This document shows positions 17,309 to 30,738 of a stretch of DNA of 64,000 nucleotides, piece after piece. Under the pieces are notes generated by a model. That model was not told the origin of the DNA. It saw only the letters and a list, made by a program, of their open reading frames with translations, and searched no databases. The DNA comes from Rhodocyclales bacterium (GTDB lineage Bacteria > Pseudomonadota > Gammaproteobacteria > Burkholderiales > Rhodocyclaceae), in assembly GCA_016235745.1 (NCBI GenBank), contig JACRJA010000065.1, positions 62,001 through 126,000 on the forward strand. The letters run 5' to 3'. How positions within the stretch are numbered: position 1 is the stretch's first letter; every line of letters starts with the position of its first letter. A program made the translations under genes and the position numbers.

Positions 17309-17895
17309 CCCGTATCAATCTCTTGCCCTGGCGCGAAGCGCTGCGAGAACGGCGCCGGCGCCTGTTCTATAGCGGACTGGCTGCCGCTGCCTTGGCCGGG
17401 GTGCTCGTCGGCGCCATCGGCTCTCTCTACCTCGATGGGCTCGTCGAGCGGCAGCAGGAGCGTAACCGCTTCCTCACCGAGCAGATCAGGCAACTCGACA
17501 AGCAGCTCGCCGAGCTCAAGGATCTGCGGACGCTTATCGACGGCATTGTCGCCCGCAAGAACGTCATCGAGTCCTTGCGCGCGCGCCGTGTCGAACCGGT
17601 GCTGCTCTTCGACGAACTGCCCCAGCGTCTTCCCGAGGCCACTTTTCTCGAGTCCTTGGAGCGGCGCGACGCCCTCGTGACCTTACGCGGCATTTCCCAG
17701 TCGAACGCGCGCGTCTCCGAGACCATGCGTTCCCTCGACGCCTCGCCTTACCTCACCGACGTGCGGCTCATCGAGACCTTGGGCCTGGATCGGAACGGGC
17801 AGCGGGTCGTCCGTTTTGCCCTCCAGCTGCGGATGGATCGTCCGGTGATCGAGGCGATGGGGACGGAAAAACCGGCGTCGGAGGTCAAACCATGA
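17305..17895 (+). CDS. pilN: Type IV pilus assembly protein PilN
   Basis: 196-residue bitopic inner-membrane protein. The cytoplasmic N-terminus TRINLLPWREALRERRRR is the PilM-binding motif, followed by a membrane helix (about 22-42), a coiled coil and a periplasmic ferredoxin-like domain that pairs with PilO. It begins at GTG overlapping the pilM stop (GTGA). Confidence 0.95.
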   Translation: MTRINLLPWREALRERRRRLFYSGLAAAALAGVLVGAIGSLYLDGLVERQQERNRFLTEQIRQLDKQLAELKDLRTLIDGIVARKNVIESLRARRVEPVLLFDELPQRLPEATFLESLERRDALVTLRGISQSNARVSETMRSLDASPYLTDVRLIETLGLDRNGQRVVRFALQLRMDRPVIEAMGTEKPASEVKP

Positions 17896-18560
17896 AAGTC
17901 GATGTGCGCTTCGATCTACGGCGCGACCCCTTGCGTTGGATCCGGCAGTTCCGCGATCTGGATCCCCAAGATCCCGGCAGATGGCCGCTTGCACCGCAGA
18001 TTGCCGTCATGGTGCTCCTCTTCGTCATCATCGTCGCCGGTGCCTGGTGGTTTTTCTGGACCTCCCAGGCCGATGAGCTCGAGCGCGTCAAGGGGCAGGA
18101 GAAAGAGTTGCGCGACCAGTGGCTGGCGAAGAAACGGCAGGCGGTCAATCTGCCGGAATACCGCGCCCAGCTGCGCACGGCCGAAGCCCAGTTCGGCGCC
18201 TTGCTCAAGCAGCTGCCGAGCAAGTCCGAGATGGATGCCCTGCTGCAGGACGTGCATCAATTCGGGCTGAAGCGGGGGTTGCGTTTCGAGCTGTTCCGCC
18301 CGGGAGACGAGGCGCGGCGTGACTTCTACGTCGAGATGCCGGTGGCGATCGCGCTCGAAGGGGGATACCACGAGATCGCCGGTTTCCTCAGCGACGTCTC
18401 TTCCATGCCGCGGGTGGTGACGTTCGGTGACATCAAGCTCGCGCCGCAGAAAGATGTGGGCCTGAAGTTCGAGGCGACGCTGCATACCTACCGCTATCTG
18501 GACGAGGAAGAACTCAGCGCGGCTGCAGCCAAGCCGGCGGCGAAAGGAGGGAAAAAATGA
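17892..18560 (+). CDS. pilO: Type IV pilus assembly protein PilO
   Basis: 222-residue bitopic membrane protein: short cytoplasmic tail, a helix at about 36-58, a coiled coil (ADELERVKGQEKELRDQWLAKK) and a periplasmic domain with QLPSKSEMDALLQDVHQ and YVEMPVAIALEGGYHEIAGF, typical of PilO. It partners PilN and PilP between the inner membrane and the secretin. Confidence 0.95.
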   Translation: MKVDVRFDLRRDPLRWIRQFRDLDPQDPGRWPLAPQIAVMVLLFVIIVAGAWWFFWTSQADELERVKGQEKELRDQWLAKKRQAVNLPEYRAQLRTAEAQFGALLKQLPSKSEMDALLQDVHQFGLKRGLRFELFRPGDEARRDFYVEMPVAIALEGGYHEIAGFLSDVSSMPRVVTFGDIKLAPQKDVGLKFEATLHTYRYLDEEELSAAAAKPAAKGGKK

Positions 18561-19099
18561 GCTTTCCTTCACTGCCTGCGCTCGCCTCGCTTTTGGCCGC
18601 GTTCCTGCTGGCCGGCTGCGTCGAGGCGCCTCCTTCGGACGTGACCGACATCCAGCAATGGATGGAGGAGTCTGCCAAGGGGCTGAAAGGGCGGGTCCCG
18701 CCGCTTCCTGAAGTCAAGCCGTTTCCTTCTGTGGCGTACAAGGCCCAGGATTTGCCCGACCCCTTCGACTCTGGCCGCTTGGCCCCGCCGGCGCTCAAGT
18801 CGGCCAAAGGAGAAGGCTTGCCTGCGCCAGACATGAATCGGCCGCGTGAGCCGCTCGAGCGTTTCTCGCTCGAAGAGCTCAAGCTCAGAGGGCTGCTGCG
18901 CCGGGGCAACGAGATCCGGGCGCTGATCGAGGCGCCAGATGGGGTTTATCCCGTCACGGTGGGCTCCTATCTCGGACAGAATTTCGGCCGGGTCGTGGCG
19001 ATCGAGGAGCTCAAGGTCAGGATCGAAGAAATGGTGCAAGATGACGAACGGCGCTGGATCAAGCGGCCGGTGGAATTGAACTTGGAGGAAAAACCATGA
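18557..19099 (+). CDS. pilP: Type IV pilus lipoprotein PilP
   Basis: 180-residue lipoprotein with lipobox LLAGC (Cys22). The central DLPDPFDSGRL and PREPLERFSLEELKLRGLL stretches are the PilN/PilO-binding signature, and the C-terminal beta domain (VTVGSYLGQNFGRVVAI) contacts the N0 domain of PilQ. The start overlaps the pilO stop by 4 bases. Confidence 0.95.
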   Translation: MSFPSLPALASLLAAFLLAGCVEAPPSDVTDIQQWMEESAKGLKGRVPPLPEVKPFPSVAYKAQDLPDPFDSGRLAPPALKSAKGEGLPAPDMNRPREPLERFSLEELKLRGLLRRGNEIRALIEAPDGVYPVTVGSYLGQNFGRVVAIEELKVRIEEMVQDDERRWIKRPVELNLEEKP

Positions 19100-21252
19100 T
19101 TCGCGAAGCGAGGGAAAAACGGGGGTTCAGGGCCGAGAGGGGCGTCGCGGCAGGCTGGTCGGGAGTCCTTGCCTTTGGACTTTGCCTGGTCCTGCTCTTG
19201 GGCGGATGGCATCCGGTGAGAGCCCAGGAGCAGAGCGCCCTCCTCAAAGACGTCTCCCTCGTCGAGTCGGGCCAGGGAGGAATGCGCGTCGATTTCGCCT
19301 TCGAGGGGAGCGTCGCCAATCCCTCGCATTTCGCGCTCACCAGCCCGTCGCGCATCGTCATCGATTTTCCCAATGCGAAGAGCCAGTTGGGGGCTCCCTC
19401 GCGCGAGATCAAGCGCAACGGCATCGAACGGATCTACGCGGTCGAGGCGGCCGGCCGCTTGCGCGTCGTCCTCGCCCTGTCGCAGCCGATGACGTACCGC
19501 CTTGCCCCGATCGGCTCGGGCTGGGGCGTGGAGCTCGATGCCGCGGCTGGAGAGGGCGCAGCGAGCAAGGTGCAGGAGACGCTGGCCGCTTATCAGACGC
19601 AGGCAGCCGGAGCTGGGCAATCCCCGGCTGCGGTAGTCGCCGCCCCTTCGATCCTCTCGGCCGACTTTCGGCGGGGAACGAATGGCGAGGGCAAAGTGAT
19701 GGTGAATCTCTCCACTGCCGAGATCGCGCCTGACCTGCGCCGCGCCGGCGAGCGCATCGAGGTCGTCTTCCCCGAGACGGCTCTGCCGCAGGAGCTCTAC
19801 CGGCGCAGCGACGTGACCGATTTCGCCACGCCGGTGCAGAGTTTCCGCTTTGAACGGCGCGGGCGCGACACCGTGCTCGTGATCGAGCCCAAGGGGAACT
19901 GGCAGCACACCGCCTATCAGGCCGACACGCTCTTCGTCGTCGACATCCAGCCCATCCAGGAGGATCCGAACAGGGCGATCGTGGGCCGGCCGCAATACAA
20001 GGGCGAGCGGCTCACCCTCAACTTCCAGAACATCGACGTGCGCGCCGTGCTGCAGGTGCTGGCCGACTTCAGCGGGTTCAACCTCGTCGTCTCCGACACC
20101 GTGCAGGGAACCATCACCCTGCGTCTGGTCGACGTGCCCTGGGATCAAGCCCTCGACATCATCTTGCAGAACAAGAAGCTCGACAAGCGTCAGCAAGGCA
20201 ACGTCATCTGGGTCGCCCCGGCGCAGGAGATCGCCGAGCAGGAGAAAGTGCAGCTCGACGCGTTCAATCAGCGCATCGAGAAGGGGGTGCTGGTCACCGA
20301 GAGTTTTCAGATCAATTACCACTCGGCGGCCGAGATCTACCAGATGATCTCGAATGACAATACCAGCGGCGGCGGAAGTGGCAACACGAAAAAAATGCTC
20401 TCCGACCGCGGCATGGCCACCTTCGACATGCGCACCAACAAGCTCTTCGTCACCGACGTCGAGGAGCGTCTCCAGGCGGTGCGGGAACTCCTGAAGCAGA
20501 TCGACGTGCCGCCGCGCCAGGTGGTGATCGAGGCGCGCATCCTCGAGGTGACGTCGAACTTCGGCAAAGAGATCGGGGCCAGGCTCAATACCGGCGACAG
20601 GCCACTCATTTCGGCCGATTACTTCAATGTCGGGCCGTTCAACCGACCGTTCTACCAGCAGAGCTCGCTGCCTGGGGGTCAGTTCTCGACGTTCGCCTTG
20701 TCGATCTTCAACCGCTCGGCCACGCGTTTCCTCAACCTCGAATTGAATCTGGCCGAGGTCACGGGCAAGAGCCGCATTCTGTCCAATCCGAAGATCATGA
20801 CGGCGAACAACATCGAGGCGCGTATCGCCGTCGGCGATGAGATTCCCTACACGACGACCTCCACGGTCGGCAACATGACCTCGCAGGACGTCCAGTTCAA
20901 GGAGGCGTTACTCGAATTGCGGGTGACTCCGGTGCTCACCCCCGACGGGCGTGTGCGCATGAAGGTGGTCGTGCGCAAAGACCGGGCGGACTTCTCCCGC
21001 TCGGTTCAAGGCAATCCGCCGATCATGAAAAAGGAGGTGACCACGGATGTGCTCGTCGATAACGGAGGCACCGTCGTGCTCGGCGGGCTGTTCGAAGAGA
21101 CCGAGACCAACGTGGTCGATAAAGTGCCGGGGCTGGGTGACATCCCCGTGTTCGGCAACCTCTTCCGCAACAATGCGGATACGACGCAACGCACCGAACT
21201 GATGGTCTTTCTCACGCCGCGCATCGTCGCCGAAGATCTGCGCCTGCGCTGA
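19096..21252 (+). CDS. pilQ: Type IV pilus secretin PilQ
   Basis: 718-residue outer-membrane secretin through which the pilus and probably transforming DNA pass. An N-terminal signal region precedes two AMIN-type beta domains (about 50-140 and 190-290), an STN/N0 domain (LTLNFQNIDVRAVLQVLADF, about 310-390), an N1 domain, and the secretin core beginning PPRQVVIEARILEV. The signature VPGLGDIPVFGNLFRN is at about residue 676. The initial charged stretch before the hydrophobic segment is long for a signal peptide. It ends the operon, with a strong terminator after it. Confidence 0.97.
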   Translation: MIREAREKRGFRAERGVAAGWSGVLAFGLCLVLLLGGWHPVRAQEQSALLKDVSLVESGQGGMRVDFAFEGSVANPSHFALTSPSRIVIDFPNAKSQLGAPSREIKRNGIERIYAVEAAGRLRVVLALSQPMTYRLAPIGSGWGVELDAAAGEGAASKVQETLAAYQTQAAGAGQSPAAVVAAPSILSADFRRGTNGEGKVMVNLSTAEIAPDLRRAGERIEVVFPETALPQELYRRSDVTDFATPVQSFRFERRGRDTVLVIEPKGNWQHTAYQADTLFVVDIQPIQEDPNRAIVGRPQYKGERLTLNFQNIDVRAVLQVLADFSGFNLVVSDTVQGTITLRLVDVPWDQALDIILQNKKLDKRQQGNVIWVAPAQEIAEQEKVQLDAFNQRIEKGVLVTESFQINYHSAAEIYQMISNDNTSGGGSGNTKKMLSDRGMATFDMRTNKLFVTDVEERLQAVRELLKQIDVPPRQVVIEARILEVTSNFGKEIGARLNTGDRPLISADYFNVGPFNRPFYQQSSLPGGQFSTFALSIFNRSATRFLNLELNLAEVTGKSRILSNPKIMTANNIEARIAVGDEIPYTTTSTVGNMTSQDVQFKEALLELRVTPVLTPDGRVRMKVVVRKDRADFSRSVQGNPPIMKKEVTTDVLVDNGGTVVLGGLFEETETNVVDKVPGLGDIPVFGNLFRNNADTTQRTELMVFLTPRIVAEDLRLR

Positions 21253-21270
21253 CCCGGCGCGCCCGTCGGC

Positions 21271-21308
21271 AAAAAACCCGCTCTCCCTTGCCGGGAGGCG
21301 GGTTTTTT
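21271..21308. terminator. Bidirectional terminator after pilQ
   Basis: AAAAAACCCGC pairs with GCGGGTTTTTT, extended inward by CTCCC/GGGAG after one bulged T, around the loop TTGCC. The A- and T-runs allow function in both directions. The 143-bp repeat starts 2 bases further on. Confidence 0.92.
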
Positions 21309-21309
21309 A

Positions 21310-21452
21310 GGGCACAGCGAACAACCTACTGCGCGGCCGCATGGCGGCGTTGCGCGGTGCTCTCAGGCTCGCCTATCTGCATGATATGTCTCGCCTGCTG
21401 CGCTCCGGGCGCCTTGCCCTGAAGCCCCTCGCGACGGTTTTTCGCGGCGCCC
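21310..21452 (+). repeat. 143-bp dispersed repeat, copy A (carries a 38-codon open frame)
   Basis: Matches the reverse complement of 57035-57177 at 134 of 143 positions with no gaps. It begins GGGCAC and ends GGCGCCC. Near the 3' end GGGCGCC and GGCGCCC enclose a conserved inner stem CGCGA/TCGCG with loop CGGTTTT. An open frame from ATG 21341 to TAG 21457 reads MAALRGALRLAYLHDM... and is 38 residues long, with no clear Shine-Dalgarno. The differences between copies change three codons and leave three silent, so selection on the peptide is uncertain. It lies between the pilQ terminator and aroK. It could be a non-autonomous mobile element, a structured RNA or a tiny gene family. Confidence 0.85.
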
Positions 21453-21521
21453 TTTAGCGTCCATGCGGCGACGGTTTTTTTACGGTACACTAGCCTCGAT
21501 CAAGGAACGTGAGCGTATCGG

Positions 21522-22082
21522 GTGGAGCCCATCGTGTTCATCGGGATGATGGGGGCCGGCAAGACGACCGTGGGGCGCAGCTACGCGGCGCGGCACGGGC
21601 TGGCCTTCATCGACAGTGACTTGGAGCTGGAGGCGCGCACCGGCGTCTCCATCCCTACGATCTTTGCCGTCGAAGGTGAGGAGGGATTCCGTGAGCGCGA
21701 GGCGCGTCTGCTCGCCGAGCTGCTCGGCCGCGAGGATCTCGTGCTCGCCACCGGCGGCGGGGTGGTGCTGCGGCCGGAGAACCGGGCGCAGCTGCGCCGC
21801 CGCGGCCTCGTGGTCTATCTGCACGTGCCGCCGGAGGTGCTGTGGGAGCGGCTGCGGCACGATCGCCACCGGCCGCTGCTGCAGGTGCCGCAGCCGAGGC
21901 AGCGCATTTTCGAACTCTACGCCCAGCGCGATCCCCTCTATCGCGAGGTGGCCGACGTCGTGGTCGATGGCGGTCGGCTGAAGCCTGCGGCCATGCTCGC
22001 GCGAGTGGAAGAGGCGGTGCGCGACCGTCTGTCGGGCAAGGGGGAAGGAGCGGTGGTGACCGAAGGAGAGCGGGATGCGTGA
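21522..22082 (+). CDS. aroK: Shikimate kinase
   Basis: 186 residues. Phosphorylates shikimate at the 3-position using ATP. Walker [10 protein letters not shown] (8-16), the shikimate-binding DSD (33-35) and GGG motif TGGGVVLR, plus the lid region RHDRHRPLL, are present. It starts at GTG 21522; no upstream ATG fits the family N-terminus. It overlaps aroB by 8 bases, the usual aroKB arrangement downstream of pilQ, though here the 143-bp repeat is interposed. Confidence 0.96.
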   Translation: MEPIVFIGMMGAGKTTVGRSYAARHGLAFIDSDLELEARTGVSIPTIFAVEGEEGFREREARLLAELLGREDLVLATGGGVVLRPENRAQLRRRGLVVYLHVPPEVLWERLRHDRHRPLLQVPQPRQRIFELYAQRDPLYREVADVVVDGGRLKPAAMLARVEEAVRDRLSGKGEGAVVTEGERDA

Positions 22083-23154
22083 GCTGGCCGTCGATCTGGG
22101 TGAGCGGTCTTATCCTATTTTCATTGGCTCCGGCCTGCTTGCGGCCCACGAGCTGCTGTTGCCGCACCTGGATCAGCCGCGCGCGGTGCTCGTCACCAAC
22201 GAGACGGTGGCGCCGCTCTATCTCGGGCGGGTGGCGGCGATGCTCGAGCGCCACGCGGTGCGCGTCGACCCGGTGGTGCTGCCCGACGGAGAGCAGTACA
22301 AGAACTGGCAGACCCTGGAGAAAATCTACGATACCCTCGTCGATACCCGCGCCGAGCGCACCACCCCCCTCATCGCCCTGGGCGGGGGCGTGATCGGGGA
22401 CATGACCGGCTTCGCCGCCGCCACCTGGCAGCGCGGCGCGCCTTTCGTGCAGCTTCCCACCACCCTGCTCGCGCAGGTCGATTCCTCGGTGGGGGGCAAG
22501 ACGGCGATCAATCATCCGCGCGGCAAGAACATGATCGGGGCTTTCCATCAGCCGCGCGCGGTGCTCATCGATATCGACACCCTCGCTACCTTGCCGCTGC
22601 GCGAGCTGCGCGCGGGGCTCGCCGAGGTGATCAAGTACGGGCTCATCCGGGATGCCGCCTTCTTCGAGTGGCTCGAGGGGCACATGGAGGCGTTGCTCGC
22701 GCTGGAGCCGGGGCCGGTAGCCTTCGCCATCGAGCGTTGCTGCCGCAACAAGGCCGAGGTGGTGGCGGCCGACGAGACCGAGCGCGGCGAACGGGCGTTG
22801 CTGAACCTGGGACACACCTTCGGCCACGCGATCGAGACGGGGACGGGCTACGTCGGCTGGCTGCACGGCGAGGCGGTGGCCGTGGGAATGCTGATGGCGG
22901 CCGAGGTGTCGCTGCGCCTGGGCTGGCTCGACGAGGATGAGCTCGCGCGCATCGAGGGACTCTTGATCCGGGCCGGCCTCCCCGTGCGGGGGCCGGGCTT
23001 GCCGGTGGATGAGATGCTGCACTGGATGGCCGGAGACAAGAAAGTGAGCGGCGGGTGCCTGCGGCTGGTGCTGCTGCAGGGCATCGGCCGCGCGCTGGTG
23101 ACGGCAGAGGTCCCGCCGGCGCTCTTGCGCGCGGCGATCGAAGCCAGGCGCTGA
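22075..23154 (+). CDS. aroB: 3-dehydroquinate synthase
   Basis: 359 residues. Converts DAHP to 3-dehydroquinate using NAD and a divalent metal. The NAD motif [33 protein letters not shown], and metal ligands in [20 protein letters not shown] and HGEAVAVGM are intact. Translation is coupled to aroK. The dgt-like gene begins 1 base after its stop. Confidence 0.97.
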   Translation: MRELAVDLGERSYPIFIGSGLLAAHELLLPHLDQPRAVLVTNETVAPLYLGRVAAMLERHAVRVDPVVLPDGEQYKNWQTLEKIYDTLVDTRAERTTPLIALGGGVIGDMTGFAAATWQRGAPFVQLPTTLLAQVDSSVGGKTAINHPRGKNMIGAFHQPRAVLIDIDTLATLPLRELRAGLAEVIKYGLIRDAAFFEWLEGHMEALLALEPGPVAFAIERCCRNKAEVVAADETERGERALLNLGHTFGHAIETGTGYVGWLHGEAVAVGMLMAAEVSLRLGWLDEDELARIEGLLIRAGLPVRGPGLPVDEMLHWMAGDKKVSGGCLRLVLLQGIGRALVTAEVPPALLRAAIEARR

Positions 23155-23155
23155 G

Positions 23156-24274
23156 ATGCTCGCGCCTTACGCGGTCCAGGAGACGGCGAGCTGCGGCCGC
23201 CGTCATCCCGAGCCGAGCGCGGCGCCGCGCAGCGAATTCCAGCGCGACCGCGACCGCATCGTGCATTCGAGCGCCTTTCGCCGGCTGGAATACAAGACCC
23301 AGGTTTTCGTCAATCACGTGGGGGACCACTTCCGCACGCGGCTCACCCATTCGCTGGAAGTGGCGCAGATCGGGCGATCGATCGCCCAGATGCTGGCGGT
23401 CAACGACGTGCTGGTCGAGGCGATCACGCTGGCGCACGACCTGGGGCACACCCCTTTCGGGCACGCCGGGCAGGAGGCGCTCGACGAGTGCATGAAGGAT
23501 GAGGGCGGCTTCGAACACAACTTGCAGTCCTTGCGCATCGTCGACGAACTCGAGGAGAAGTATGCCGAATTCGACGGGCTCAACCTCATGTTCGAGACGC
23601 GCGAGGGCATCCTGAAGCACTGCCGGCCGGAACACTGGGCCCGCCTGGGGGAGGTGGCCGAGCGGTTTCGCCGCGATCTGCGGCCTTCGCTGGAAGCCCA
23701 GATCGCCAACCTCGCCGACGAGCTCGCCTACAACAACCACGACATCGACGACGGCCTGCGCTCGGGGCTCCTCACCCTGGATGCCCTCGAGTCGGTGCCG
23801 ATCTTCGCGCGCACGCGCGCCGAGGTGCAGGCGCGCTATCCGGGTCTGGAGCGCAAGCGCCTCATCCATGAAACGATCCGCCGCATGATCTCGCTCATGG
23901 TGCTCGATCTCGTCGAGGAGAGCCGGCGGCGCATCGCCGAAGCCGATCCTGCCTGCGTCGAGGACGTGCGCCGCGCGCCGCCGCTCGTGCAGCATTCGAG
24001 CGCGATGCGCGAGGAAGTGGCGCTGCTCAAGCGCTTTCTCTTCCTTCAGCTCTACCGCCATCCGCGGGTGGTCGACATGAACCGCCGCGCGCAGCGCATC
24101 GTTCGCGAACTCTTCGCCGCCTATGCCGCCGATCCTTCCCTGCTACCCGAGACGCACCGGCGCCGTTTCGCCGAGAAAGGCCGGCGCGCGCTGGCCGATT
24201 ACATCGCTGGAATGACGGATCGCTATGCGGTGCGCGAGCACCGCCGGCTCTTCGGCCTGGAAGAGCCGTTCTGA
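23156..24274 (+). CDS. dgt: Deoxyguanosinetriphosphate triphosphohydrolase-like protein
   Basis: 372-residue HD-superfamily phosphohydrolase. Metal-binding blocks are RRLEYKTQVF, RTRLTHSLEVAQIGRSIA (first His), LAHDLGHTPFGHAGQ (HD and additional His), and the later ADELAYNNHDIDDGLRSG Asp. The length matches the shorter dGTPase-like type found after aroB in betaproteobacteria. It hydrolyses dNTPs to nucleoside and triphosphate; the exact preference cannot be read from sequence. Confidence 0.92.
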   Translation: MLAPYAVQETASCGRRHPEPSAAPRSEFQRDRDRIVHSSAFRRLEYKTQVFVNHVGDHFRTRLTHSLEVAQIGRSIAQMLAVNDVLVEAITLAHDLGHTPFGHAGQEALDECMKDEGGFEHNLQSLRIVDELEEKYAEFDGLNLMFETREGILKHCRPEHWARLGEVAERFRRDLRPSLEAQIANLADELAYNNHDIDDGLRSGLLTLDALESVPIFARTRAEVQARYPGLERKRLIHETIRRMISLMVLDLVEESRRRIAEADPACVEDVRRAPPLVQHSSAMREEVALLKRFLFLQLYRHPRVVDMNRRAQRIVRELFAAYAADPSLLPETHRRRFAEKGRRALADYIAGMTDRYAVREHRRLFGLEEPF

Positions 24275-24300
24275 CCCTGCCCGCTGCTTTCGACCACGAA

Positions 24301-24334
24301 AAGATCGGGGACAAATTTTTCTTTCGCCGATCTT
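24301..24334. promoter_or_regulatory. Inverted repeat overlapping the gltB -35 element
   Basis: AAGATCGG (24301-24308) and CCGATCTT (24327-24334) are perfect inverted arms around 18 bases that include ATTTTTC. The right arm runs into the -35 TTGATC. This could be an operator, or a weak terminator for dgt, although no T-run follows. Confidence 0.4.
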
Positions 24335-24361
24335 GATCGTCAGGTCCTTCGACGGTATAGT
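24333..24361 (+). promoter_or_regulatory. Sigma-70 promoter of gltBD
   Basis: TTGATC (24333-24338), a 17-base spacer and TATAGT (24356-24361), about 130 bases before the gltB ATG. This leaves a leader of about 125 bases. Confidence 0.65.
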
Positions 24362-24493
24362 GTTTCGCCCGCTTTTTTTCGGCGCCAAGCCTCGCCGCCC
24401 GTGCTCCATCCTCCGCGAGGCGCGGCTTTGCTGCGCCGGATCAGCGCGCCCTTCTTTTCACCTCATTGGATCCGAGCCGAGGAAAGCCTGACC

Positions 24494-29173
<4,680 letters not shown>

Positions 29174-29196
29174 TTCCCTCTGGAGAGTGCAAAGAA

Positions 29197-30663
29197 ATGG
29201 GCAAACCCACCGGTTTTCTCGAATACCGCCGCGTCGCGGAAGCCTACGATCCGGTCCCGGAGCGGATCCGGTATTACAAGGAGTTCGTGCATCGTCTCTC
29301 GGAGAGCGAGGCGACGATCCAGGGCGCGCGCTGCATGGACTGCGGCATCCCGTTTTGCCACAACGGCTGCCCGGTGAATAACCTCATCCCGGACTGGAAC
29401 GATCTCGTCTATCGCAAGCGCTGGCGCGAGGGCTGGAACGCGCTCGATGCGACGAACAACTTTCCCGAATTCACCGGGCGCGTGTGTCCGGCGCCGTGCG
29501 AGGCGGCCTGTACGCTCAACATCAACGATGATGCCGTCGGCATCAAGTCGATCGAACGCTTCCTCGTCGATCTCGCCTGGGAGCGCGGCTGGGTGCTGCC
29601 GCATCCGCCCAAGCGCAAGACGGGCAAGAAAGTCGCGGTGGTGGGTTCCGGTCCGGCGGGGCTCGCGGCGGCGCAGCAGCTGGCGCGCGCCGGGCACGAG
29701 GTGACGCTCTTCGAGAAGAACGACCGCATCGGTGGTCTTCTGCGGTACGGTATCCCCGACTTCAAGCTGGAGAAATGGCTCATCGACCGGCGGCTGGCGC
29801 AGATGGAGGCCGAAGGGGTGCGGTTTCGTACCGGCGTGCTCGTCGGGGCGGCGGAGACGCCAGCCGCGATCCAGAATGCGGCCAAGAGCTTCGTCTCCGC
29901 CGAGGAGCTGCGCCGTGAGTTCGACGCGGTGGTGCTCGCCGCGGGCTCGGAGGTGCCGCGGGATCTGCCGGTGCCGGGACGCGAGCTCGAAGGCGTCTAC
30001 TTCGCCCTGCAGTTCCTCATTCCGCAAAACCGGGAGGTGGCGGGCGACGCGCCCAATCCGATCTCGGCCAAGGGCAAGCACGTGGTGGTGATCGGCGGCG
30101 GCGACACCGGCGCCGACTGTGTCGGCACGGCCATCCGCCACGGCGCCAAGTCGGTGACCCAGCTCGAACTCATGCCGCGTCCGCCCGAGCAGGAGGACAA
30201 GGCCCTCACCTGGCCGTACTGGCCGAACAAGCTGCGTACCTCGACCTCGCACCTAGAGGGGGAGGTGAAACGCGAGTTCGCCGTGCTCACCAAGGCCTTC
30301 CTCGGTGAGAATGGCCGCGTGCGGGCGCTGCGCCTGGCGCGGCTCGACTGGAGCGGGGGGCAGATGAAAGAGATTCCGGGTTCGGAATTCGAGATTCCTG
30401 CCGATCTCGTGCTGCTCGCCATGGGCTTCACTCATCCGCTCGGGGCGCTGCTCGAAGCCTTCGGGGTGGAGAAGGATGCGCGCGGCAACGCCGCCGCTCC
30501 CACCGAGGGCCTGCAGGCCTACGCCACCAGCGTGCCGGGCGTGTTCGCTGCCGGCGACGTGCGCCGCGGTCAATCGCTGATCGTCTGGGCGATCCGCGAA
30601 GGGCGGCAGGCGGCGCGCGCGGTCGATCTCTACCTGATGGGCGAGAGCGTCCTGCCGGCCTGA
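29197..30663 (+). CDS. gltD: Glutamate synthase small (beta) subunit
   Basis: 488 residues. Oxidises NADPH and passes electrons through FAD and 4Fe-4S clusters to GltB. N-terminal cluster cysteines are in [17 protein letters not shown] and [11 protein letters not shown]. The FAD motif is [21 protein letters not shown], the NADPH motif [15 protein letters not shown], and the closing FAD block [20 protein letters not shown] good GGAGAG site precedes ATG 29197. It ends the operon, followed by a terminator. Confidence 0.98.
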   Translation: MGKPTGFLEYRRVAEAYDPVPERIRYYKEFVHRLSESEATIQGARCMDCGIPFCHNGCPVNNLIPDWNDLVYRKRWREGWNALDATNNFPEFTGRVCPAPCEAACTLNINDDAVGIKSIERFLVDLAWERGWVLPHPPKRKTGKKVAVVGSGPAGLAAAQQLARAGHEVTLFEKNDRIGGLLRYGIPDFKLEKWLIDRRLAQMEAEGVRFRTGVLVGAAETPAAIQNAAKSFVSAEELRREFDAVVLAAGSEVPRDLPVPGRELEGVYFALQFLIPQNREVAGDAPNPISAKGKHVVVIGGGDTGADCVGTAIRHGAKSVTQLELMPRPPEQEDKALTWPYWPNKLRTSTSHLEGEVKREFAVLTKAFLGENGRVRALRLARLDWSGGQMKEIPGSEFEIPADLVLLAMGFTHPLGALLEAFGVEKDARGNAAAPTEGLQAYATSVPGVFAAGDVRRGQSLIVWAIREGRQAARAVDLYLMGESVLPA

Positions 30664-30691
30664 GGCGGCGGGGTTCGTCGCGAATCCCGAG

Positions 30692-30726
30692 GAAGCCGGT
30701 CGCTTTCGTGGCCGGCTTCGTTTTTT
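30692..30726 (+). terminator. Rho-independent terminator after gltD
   Basis: GAAGCCGG / CCGGCTTC stem with a 12-base loop, then G and six T. It lies just upstream of the MFS gene Shine-Dalgarno. Confidence 0.85.
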
Positions 30727-30738
30727 GCCGGAGTAAGC

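Noticed and set aside
21361-21521. Promoter of aroK just after repeat copy A
   Set aside because: A -10-like TACACT at 21486-21491 exists, but no -35 lies at 16-18 bases upstream, so it is not listed as a feature.
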